In this document: piece by piece, positions 56,211 to 64,000 of the stretch
Position numbering within the stretch: the stretch's first letter is position 1
Layout: each line of letters starts with the position of its first letter
Assembly: GCA_963930645.1 (NCBI GenBank)
Contig: OZ005649.1
Span: forward strand, 76,846,626-76,910,625
Direction of reading: 5' to 3'
DNA length: 64,000 nt
Origin: Salticus scenicus
Taxonomy: Eukaryota; Arthropoda; Arachnida; Araneae; Salticidae
Program-made: the position numbers and the translations under genes
The notes under the pieces: generated by a model
Told to the model about the DNA's origin: nothing
Databases searched by the model: none
The model's input: only the letters and a program-made list of their open reading frames with translations

Positions 56211-56477
56211 CACTATTGAAAATGGTTTCTGAAAAATGAGCAAAATTGTCTCAGAATAGCTCCGACACAATGTATACTTAAATTTGAAAATTCCGTATAC
56301 TCATTTTTGAGTATATTGACATGTTCAAAAATAGCGTTGACCACTAAGAATCTCAATATCCCCACCTTTGACCCTGTCAATATACTCAAAAATGAGTACA
56401 TCAAATTTAAGCATATATTTTTTCGGAGCTATTCTGAGACAATTTTGCTGATTTTCGAGAAACGATTTTTAACAGTG
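56211..56477. mobile_element. CACTA-type MITE (family I), copy 1
   Basis: 267 bp, starting CACTATTGAAAATGG and ending with the inverse of CACTGTTAAAAATCG, flanked by TG on both sides (56209-56210 and 56478-56479). The arms pair for roughly 110 bp through CAAAATTGTCTCAGAATAGC and TACTCATTTTTGAGTA. Copy 2 lies at 57627-57899. CACTA/CACTG ends with a 2-bp duplication fit a CACTA-like enzyme. Non-coding; two opposing short frames here are artefacts of the palindrome. Confidence 0.75.
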
Positions 56478-56479
56478 TG

Positions 56480-57625
56480 TGCTCTACAGTTGTGTGAATA
56501 GCTTCAAGGTACCATGAAATCTGCTAAGTGATATATAATTCATATCAACTTTATTAATTATATGAACAATAAACATACATTGTAAAGTGAAATATCAAAC
56601 ATCAGACTCTAATGTGTATGAGTGATAAATTATGGAATATGCCTCGAAAATAACACCAAACGCAGGTAAGTGGCTTATTCAGATTTATTTTGTGGCAAAC
56701 TAAATTTAATTTGATAGTAATGTATACACTGAAAGAATAATTTATCTATCCAAGATCGTTATATTATTATTGGAAGAATTAATAATATGAGCTATATTAA
56801 AAATTAGATATTTGTTTCTAGAACTCATTCTTTTTATGCGTGAATTAATTAATGTTCTTATTTTAAGTTAATTGAGAAATTTTAAAAAACTACAATAATA
56901 ATAATAATAATTAATATAGATATCTAAATCAGAATAAAAATAGATAGAAGTTTATCTATAAAATATTAGGGTTACTGCGATAATTGGATTAAGTATATAA
57001 CGCAATGTCAGATAAATGCAGTCACGTGATAGAATTGAAATAAATTATAATAAGGTCTAAATAATCACCACATACATCATAGCAGAAGACTTTTGCATGA
57101 GTTTATGTGCAAAATCTAAAATATCTAGAAACTTCTTTTTTTTCCAAACATTTAATACTTAGTGCATTAAATGTTCATCCAGTGTCTCTTCAAGTTTGTC
57201 TTTTGGAGAGGCAAACAATATCTTTATACTGCTGTTTAAAGTCCTAATTTCTCAAAGAAAGGAAGTTATCGAAATTCCAATTGGTCATTAGTAATCATAA
57301 TTTAATAGTTAATGATTTTTTAAATGTAAATCTTCCAGTGCTAATATTTATTGTTGAGTAGGAACAAATGTTGATTACGTATAAGTTATGTATACATTGA
57401 AAATGCAATAATATTTTTAAGTGTTGAAATGTTTTTATATGTTTAGTTATTTTTGTAGGCATTAAGAAAAATGAAATTTATTTTAAACAGTAAAATTATT
57501 ACTTTTACACAAATCATAAAATGTCTGGAGTTTACGATTTCCGTGTACACTGGTAAAGCATGTAAAACTTAATTTTAAAATTGAAAAAAATAATAATGCC
57601 TTTATTTACTAGAATGTGTACTACC
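56480..57625. other. AT-rich stretch between the two CACTA-type MITEs
   Basis: No reading frame, repeat partner or splice-flanked exon was recognised. Confidence 0.4.
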
Positions 57626-57626
57626 A

Positions 57627-57899
57627 CACTGTAAAAAATAGGTTCTTAAAAATAAGTATATATTGTCTCAAAATAGCCCCGAAACAATATATACTTAAAT
57701 TTGAAAACCCATGTACTCATTTTTGATTATATATACATACTCAAAAATGGGGTTGACCAATGAGAATCCCAATATCCTCATGTTTGACATGTCAATGTAC
57801 TCAAAAATGAGTACATAGGTTTTCAAATTTAAGTATATATTGTTTCGGGGCTACTTTGAGACAATATATACTTATTTTTAAGAACTATTTTTTACAGTG
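57627..57899. mobile_element. CACTA-type MITE (family I), copy 2
   Basis: 273 bp with near-perfect arms. It begins CACTGTAAAAAATAGGTTC and ends with its inverse, and CA flanks both sides (57625-57626 and 57900-57901). It shares GTCTCAAAATAGCCCCGA, ATATATACTTAAATTTGAAA and TGTACTCATTTTTGA with copy 1. The higher arm similarity suggests it is younger than copy 1. Confidence 0.8.
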
Positions 57900-57901
57900 C
57901 A

Positions 57902-58249
57902 GTATCCGAAAGATTCTGCTCTGAAAGCTGGTAGAACGGAAGTGCCGAATTCTATCTTAGAACGCTTCCATCAACCTACCCATTCGAAATTGCTTATAGT
58001 TTTCTTCAAAGCTCTCATAAATATACGCGCTAGGACCACTTAAGAAAATCTCCATCGAGGACATTTCACCCTCGTCTTGCACTTAAGGGAAGTTAATCGA
58101 TTTAACAACTACATCAATTTCCTGCAATATAAAAGGAAAAGAAATATTCAAATTATTTCTAATTAGATAAGAAACAACAAACAGAGAATGTTAGTTGATA
58201 TATTAATTTACTTGATAATAATAATATTATTATTTTTTTGTTATTGATC

Positions 58250-58282
<33 letters not shown>

Positions 58283-60352
58283 CAAGATTGAACTTTTTTA
58301 ACATTAAACTGCATTTTAGATTTTTTTATCGTTACCTTATTTCAAGATATGCTGTTTTCTGATTTTCTGATATTAAGCAATGCTTTTAAACATAGGAAAA
58401 TTTTTTTCTATTAATTGCCTTTGTTTAATGGCCCATTAATCTCTTGAAACATTAATATATAAATAATTCTTAATATTTTTCACCTACCTAAAGCATTTTT
58501 AACTAGTAACGATAAAGGTTTCGATATAATCATGCCAAGAAAGTAATATTTAAGATAAATTTTGTCTTCTGAAATTAATTTCTTACAGTTTTGGGGTGTA
58601 TTGAATTTGAAACTCTCTTGCTAATTCTACTACAAAATTTCAAATTACATTCTAGAAAAAATGTATATATACCGGCTGATGCAAAAGGCAGAGAGAAAAA
58701 AAAATATATTATTCAAAATGTACTGACTAGAGGTCTATGCAGTTTTTCGCTAAAATGTACAGAAGAACATGGGATTTTTATGTATATATAAGAAAAAAAA
58801 TATTAGTCACATTTTTTCAGCAACATATCGCGCTGTTTTCGCGGTATCCTCTCATATTTTAAGCAGAAGCGTCTGATCGAATAACAGCATATTACGAATG
58901 CTTAAGTTTTTCTTATGAGAATTTCTAATAGTCAACGTTTGACGGACATTCTAACAAATGGCAGCCGTCATATTGAGCATTTATAGTCTTAGTTACGTCG
59001 CTGAATGTTCTGCGTCACTGTAAAAAAACAATTTTACAATAAAAGTACCACTTGCTTAAAAATATTTAAACTAACTTTCTAATAAATCTTTTGTTACCTA
59101 AAAAAATTCCATGCATTTCAGTAAAAACTGAATAGTGCTGCGGTCAAATTTTTTTTAATAATATTTTATAATATATTTTTGTGACTTTTGTATCACCCTA
59201 TATATAGTTAGCATAATATTTTAGCAGTTATATTTATATTAAATCCTATATTATAATTACAGTTTTCTTATGTTTAGCATCTATTGTAATAATAATAATA
59301 GCAATAATAATAAATGAAACAATTAATATTTTAAAACGCATTAAAAATCATATATATTTTTTAATTTAATTAATAAATTAATAAGTAATTAATAAAATCA
59401 ATCTGAGAAATTATTATACACTATTTAAATTTATACATTATTTAAATGGATACCGTAAACTATTCAAGTCAATTAAGTATTAGTTGGCAAATTATCAATT
59501 TACATTAACAACTATTAACTCACATTAATACTTACTCTGAAACACCATTAATTTGCCCTTTTAGAAAACTTCTCTAGTGAGATAAAAACTATAAATAAAG
59601 AGTGCGTTAAACTGTTATTTTATCTGTGGAGAATTTTTAATTTATGTACCATATTAAGTAAATATATTGCATAATAGCATAATGAATTATTTTAATTATA
59701 AAAATAGCGTAACCAATGTTAATAATGTTAGGGAAAAATCTTGTTTTTGGAATAATAAAAGTCTTTTTTTTAATTCTATGAATGAATGTCATACATTTGA
59801 AAGAACTTATTTGTTTATTGGATGAAAGATTTTGTCTGCATGGATTTTTTTTTCTTTCCTTTTTTTTTTTTTTTTTTTTTTTTTGTCTGTGTGTGGACGC
59901 GGTATCTCATGAAAGAAATTTTACCAGATTTGATTAACGGAGGAAATGTTAATGTAAGACCTTAATCATTATTACGACGTAAAAGACTAACAAACTGACT
60001 AATCTATCTACGGACTCCATACAAATTAATTAATTTTTGGATTCCTCACACCTTCATACCTTTAGTATGATGAGGAATTTCAAAAAGTATTAAAAACACA
60101 CCATAAAGTAATAATTAAAATATAAAACATTTAAAAGTAATCTGCTAAATGCACTGTACACATTTTAGCAATATTTAATCAAACTTTTTATCCTATTTTA
60201 ATAATATTTTGAGATTCCATATAAGCTTACCTATATTTCTTAATGCAATATAGTTTTATGTGTGTTTTCTGGAAGATTAAGTACTTTAATTAAGTTTTCT
60301 TTATAAGTTTTTAGCCATATATGTATTAAACAAAAATTCAATCCAGTGTTGT

Positions 60353-60390
<38 letters not shown>

Positions 60391-61030
60391 TTATTTTATT
60401 CTTTTACAAAATAATGCATTTCTTCATAGTTATTAAATTTAGGAAAATTTATGTAAAATTTATGATATCCATTATAAAAGTAAACAACGCCTCTAAACAC
60501 TTAAAATGTCACTGAAATGCCGTAAGTTTTACTTTAATCCAATGTTATAAATTTTTGTGATCCCTTTAATTGGGTCTGGCAACGAAATACGAGTTTAATC
60601 TCTAGAGTTTGTAAGATATTGAATCGACTATAAATTATGTTAAAGTAACTGAATGTAGATCGTTAAAATTGAATTAGTTGCAAACATGTATCTCCGTGTA
60701 ATTTATTTACAGCATAACGTTTCTAGATTAATTTATAAAACTGCTAAAAATAGTTGAGAATTTCATTATAGTTACATATATAAACAGTAATGTTTTAACT
60801 AAGAAAACAAAGTAATTATTTTAAACATATTTTTCAAATCGAATCTTTTATTTTGCTTAAATCCTGAAATTGTTTTTTCCTATTTTAATTATATGCAAAT
60901 AAACATAATCTCAATAGTATTAAATGTATCCTTTCTTACGTCAAGTATAATAAAAAGTATTAAGAAATTTTCTTTGATAAAATAAGATTCCTAACACCTA
61001 AAAGGGTGTTGGCGCAAGATAACCAAACAC
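57902..61030. other. AT-rich stretch without recognisable genes
   Basis: Includes poly(A) at 58254-58282, poly(T) at 59862-59884 and (TTA)n near 60368-60390. A less AT-rich part at about 58820-59020 contains no frame I can identify. Nothing supports a gene. Confidence 0.4.
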
Positions 61031-61033
61031 AAC

Positions 61034-61366
61034 AAAATCTTCAATGTGTTGAACACCAAAGAGAATAACAGAATAACAGAGACCTCTTTTGGTAGAAGTG
61101 AACTGTTATCCGTGGATAAAGAAATAAAAAGGAATAGATCTTACATACATACATATATATATATATAATCGGGTCCCAATCAACCAATAGAATGTGGGGA
61201 TTAGCCGAAAGAAAATTGAGAAACAGTATTTGTGTAAAATATAGAACAAATAAAAAAAGTCATTTTCTTTCAATTCTTCATACAGTGATAACAGTACGCT
61301 AAATGCTACAGAAACCTGTGTCTGTTATTCCATTATTCTATTTTGCATTCATAAAGTTGAAGATTT
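61034..61366. repeat. Inverted repeat, about 80-bp arms
   Basis: Arms at about 61034-61110 (AAAATCTTCAA, AGAATAACAGAATAACAGA) and 61281-61366 (GATAACAGT, GTCTGTTATTCCATTATTCT, TTGAAGATTTT) pair imperfectly around a 170-bp spacer that contains a (TA)n run. It is MITE-like, without a clear target duplication. Confidence 0.55.
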
Positions 61367-61957
61367 TCCTATGACAATTCCTATTTTCCATAATACAATG
61401 TTAATACATGTAAGCTTTTTCATTATAAATGGCAAAATATTAAACATATGCATACAAACATACATCTCTTTCCGAATATGTAGAATAGGTGTGAAAAATT
61501 ATTCTTTTAAAATCTGTCTATATATACTTTATACTATAGTTTAACCAAATTTCGTTAAAGTAAACTTTTTATTTTATCTTATTTTATTTTTTACTTTCAG
61601 TAGCATGATTTATTACGTAATGTTTTATTTAATACAGATATGAATGTAAAAAAAAATATGGCAAAGCACATGCAAAGCGTGGACCAGCTCAGCTTGGAAA
61701 GCAAAAACTGTATGGCAGAACGGCTTTTATTGTAAAATAAAACAGGCTTTAATACACGTGCTCCAATCTTTTCGTATGTTAAAGTGTTTCTTGTATAAAC
61801 ACATGACTGATTCTTTAAAGAGCACGGTAGAAAAAAAAAAAAAAAAACCTCACTGAGTGTTATGCATAAAATGCTGCAAATTTGTTCAAATAGCATACAC
61901 ATAAAGTAAAATAGCCATGCCTGGCCAATTGCGAATCAAAACAAGGCTATCTTCTGA

Positions 61958-63328
61958 CAAGTAAACCTTCTCTTCTTTGATACCGGTTTACCGGAAATCC
62001 ATATATTTTCTGAAAGCTTATATCATAAGTAGAAAAAATGTGAAATCTTAGGGCAGAGGAACAAGCGTTTAGGAGCTACAGGACCCACAAGGTATCAGTT
62101 AAGTGTGTACAGATGGACATATTCCCATAATGACGTCTCTATTTCTTGTACGTTCCCGTATGTTGCTGTGAAGTACTAACGTATTGTAGTCTTCTTCTTA
62201 CATTGTAGATGGATCCTAAAGTCGTTGTGGCTGCCTTGGTCTCGCAATTCGGAACAAGCAATCGGTCTCCGAACATCCAGGAATCGGAGATAATAAAACA
62301 CATAACTACCCTTCTGGAAAATGATATGGAAATTGTGGAAGAGATCCAGACATTAGGATTTTCTGGAGGCAATGTAGAAGAATCGGACGAGGAAATAGAC
62401 TTTGGAGATGACGGTGTCGATAAGGAACAGCAATGCTCGTCGGAACAGTCGTCGTCCTCCACTTCTATCGTGAGGTATTTTGGCCAAGTATGGCTGATGA
62501 CAGGAAGAAAATTCTGCTTTTAGGGGATTCGTGGTGTTCTAACACAGATCATGCATTGTTTCCTTTTGAAGTACCTGATAGTAAAGTCCTACAAAGGTAA
62601 CTGGTACCTAAGGATGTACAGGAAAGATCCAGCCTCTGGATATTCATTTTTTCAGACACTACAAATCTTTTGTTCGTTACATAACGGACACAATCATTAT
62701 CGAGACCAGGAGCACATCTGGCATCGCGATAGTTTTCCGGCCCTGCAGTCATTTTCACTAAATCAGTTCAATGCTCCTCGTTTAAAGAACTTGATTAAGT
62801 ATGCTTTTTTTAAGTGCGGATACTTGGACAACGAATCTGGAATGTGGATTACGCCAATGGATTACTGCTTCGATTCGTTGACGAATGATGACTGTGCAAA
62901 GTGTGCGGCTATCGCTTTTGTAAAATGTGCCCAATGTGAACTGTCTTTCTGCCCGTTTCACTATTTATTTGATGAATTGTACACTGATTGTCTCTTGTAA
63001 TAGATTTTGTTTGAAGTCAATAACACAAGACACATTTTCAACATCCCAACGTGTATTTTTTTATTTCAACGAGTTGTTTCTACCTTTATTTTGAGATCTC
63101 CACCTTCTTGTCATATTATTAGTTCATATATGTACGTGAAACGAGCATTTTAGCGGCTTTTGGTGTCATGTGTTTCTAATACTTTACTGATACTTTGTGG
63201 GTCCTATAGCTCCTAAACGCTTATCCCTCTGCCCCTAAGATTTTACAGTTTTTCTACTTGTGACATAAGCTTTCAGAAAATATATAGGTTTCCGGGAAAC
63301 CGGTATCAAAGGAGAGAAGGTTTACTTG
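61958..63328 (+). mobile_element. Internally deleted DNA transposon, 150-bp TIRs, TGA target
   Basis: The ends read CAAGTAAACCTTCTCT and are inverted at the right. Pairing runs about 150 bp, through GATACCGGTTT, CTGAAAGCTTAT and GCGTTTAGGAGCTA. TGA flanks both ends (61955-61957 and 63329-63331), a 3-bp duplication. The interior holds a broken DDE-type transposase. The TIR arms are 85-90 percent alike. The superfamily is not certain; the coding remnant resembles pogo-like DDE_1 enzymes with a C-terminal cysteine cluster. Confidence 0.8.
62209..63000 (+). pseudogene. DDE-type transposase, internally deleted and frameshifted
   Basis: The ATG at 62209 opens an acidic N terminus (MDPKVVVAALVSQFGTSN, then an Asp/Glu- and Ser-rich part). 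After a large apparent deletion near 62460-62475 another frame gives KKILLLGDSW, a second-aspartate type motif (LLLLDSW in relatives). After a stop a third frame gives IQPLDIHFFRHYKSFVRYIT, the QPLD motif of DDE_1 enzymes. The final frame, ending at 63000, has NAPRLKNLIKYAFFKCGYLD and a cluster C-x2-C-x7-C-x2-C-x4-C-x2-H, probably zinc-binding. At least two frameshifts and one stop exist and most of the catalytic core is gone, so no enzyme can be made. It lies centrally between the TIRs. Confidence 0.7.
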
Positions 63329-63544
63329 TGAGGGTCTCATTGCTCAAAATTCTTGGAAAGCAAGAACTGTTCTCTCTAAAATTTAAAAGGGCCCAAAAAG
63401 ACTGAAAAGTAATGCCTCAAATGTCTAGTTAAAGGAAAAAAATTTCGGGGCAATTTTGCCTAAAGCAAGAGAAAATGCACACTATTTTAGAAAAGTTTAC
63501 TCCGCAGCTAATTTCAATGTCAATAAACATGTGCAATTATAAAA

Positions 63545-63940
63545 ATAATAATCTGGTGTGTCACTCACACGACTTTCTCTTACTCTGAAATTTAATACTC
63601 TACATACAGATTGGAGATTAAAGCATAAAATGTCGAGTAATGTTATGCAAACCAAACAATTTAAATTAGGCTTCGGAACAGCTTTATTTGACAATTAATT
63701 CTGTATGAGGAGGATACCGCCAACCTCAACCCCCCGTTTCCCTACTAAGCCTACATTTATGTAGAATTCGAATCTGTTATTAAATTCAAAAGTTCATTTA
63801 AAATTATTGAGACAACTTTCACACCGGCATTACTTGAAACTTATCAGTATTTATCAAACTTTTCTAGTAACAAACACATTAACTTCTAAATACAACATTT
63901 GTATCGCCTGAAATTATTTGTTTTTAATTTAGTCTAACAG
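63545..63940 (+). repeat. Dispersed repeat A, copy 2
   Basis: Direct repeat of 4978-5475, without the 100-bp AT-rich insert of that copy. The shared text includes TCACACGAC, TTAGGCTTCGGAA, CCTCAACCC, TTTTCTAGTAAC-like text and TACAACATTTG. The minus-strand 65-codon frame (63497-63694) is translated repeat. Confidence 0.7.
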
Positions 63941-64000
63941 ACACAGACAAAGGTGAAAAGTTAAAACCTTGACTTCGGTATTCAGGAAGCCCAAAAAAGT

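Noticed and set aside
37164..56477. A single 19.3-kb element bounded by TG duplications
   Set aside because: The end at 56477 is better explained as part of the local MITE, which has its own TG on the left at 56209. I keep this only as a possibility.
62139..62462. 107-codon minus-strand serine-rich frame
   Set aside because: It is the antisense shadow of the acidic N terminus of the transposase remnant on the plus strand.
63497..63694. 65-codon minus-strand frame in the last kilobase
   Set aside because: It lies in dispersed repeat A, which has a second copy at 5 kb where the frame is not kept.

Overview
The window is 64 kb of eukaryotic nuclear DNA. It is very AT-rich, and homopolymer A/T tracts of 15-35 bp and (TA)n, (TG)n and (GATA)n microsatellites occur every few hundred bases. 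No intact host gene, rRNA or functional tRNA gene is visible. Spliced exons with GT-AG signals, mariner, Tigger-like, hAT, CACTA-type and Bel-Pao debris, and dispersed repeats ending in a degenerate AAGTCGGTT tail all point to an arthropod. A spider or other chelicerate is my best guess, but that is inference and not strongly supported.

Layout. 1-3.9 kb is one large, diverged inverted repeat with three smaller hairpin or terminal-inverted-repeat (TIR) elements inside it. 4-9.9 kb holds several dispersed repeat families, a 27-bp minisatellite and a Tigger-like MITE for which a paralogous copy gives the empty site. 10.27-12.72 kb is a complete but dead mariner-type transposon: 286-bp TIRs, TA target site, and a transposase broken by a frameshift and by a 213-bp MITE. 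14.8-16.2 kb is a nine-copy, 147-bp satellite array. 18-35.7 kb is repeat-rich, with two copies of a 430-bp TA-flanked element, a tandem array of LINE/SINE-tail-like repeats, a 145-bp tandem repeat, a tandem tRNA-derived SINE-like dimer and a fold-back element with a 40-bp minisatellite core.

37.1-52.4 kb is the most gene-like part. Exon 1 (37546) and exon 2 (45020) join in phase across a 7.4-kb intron to give a SAM-like domain. Exon 2 lies in a 1.9-kb segment that is tandemly duplicated. A terminal exon (49939-50233) resembles the C-terminal domain of SAMD3-like proteins. Directly downstream, on the same strand, lies a decayed gene (50509-52368) with two C2H2 fingers and the DVMHD-type core of a transposase-like family. 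A CACTG terminus at 37164 resembles the ends of two small CACTA-type MITEs at 56.2 and 57.6 kb. I therefore propose that the SAM gene and the zinc-finger/DVMHD gene are the two-gene cargo of one large, decayed CACTA-like DNA transposon. Its right end is not established. This region also carries a 1675-bp hAT element with a perfect 8-bp target-site duplication (TSD), a TTAA-flanked MITE and a Bel-Pao pol remnant.

52.4-61.9 kb is mostly featureless AT-rich DNA with a degenerate triplication and the two CACTA-type MITEs. 61.96-63.33 kb is an internally deleted DNA transposon with 150-bp TIRs and a TGA TSD. The window ends in a second copy of the repeat seen at 5 kb. Nothing here looks like a working pathway. 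The window is a layered record of DNA-transposon invasion in which the order of insertion can be read from nesting.
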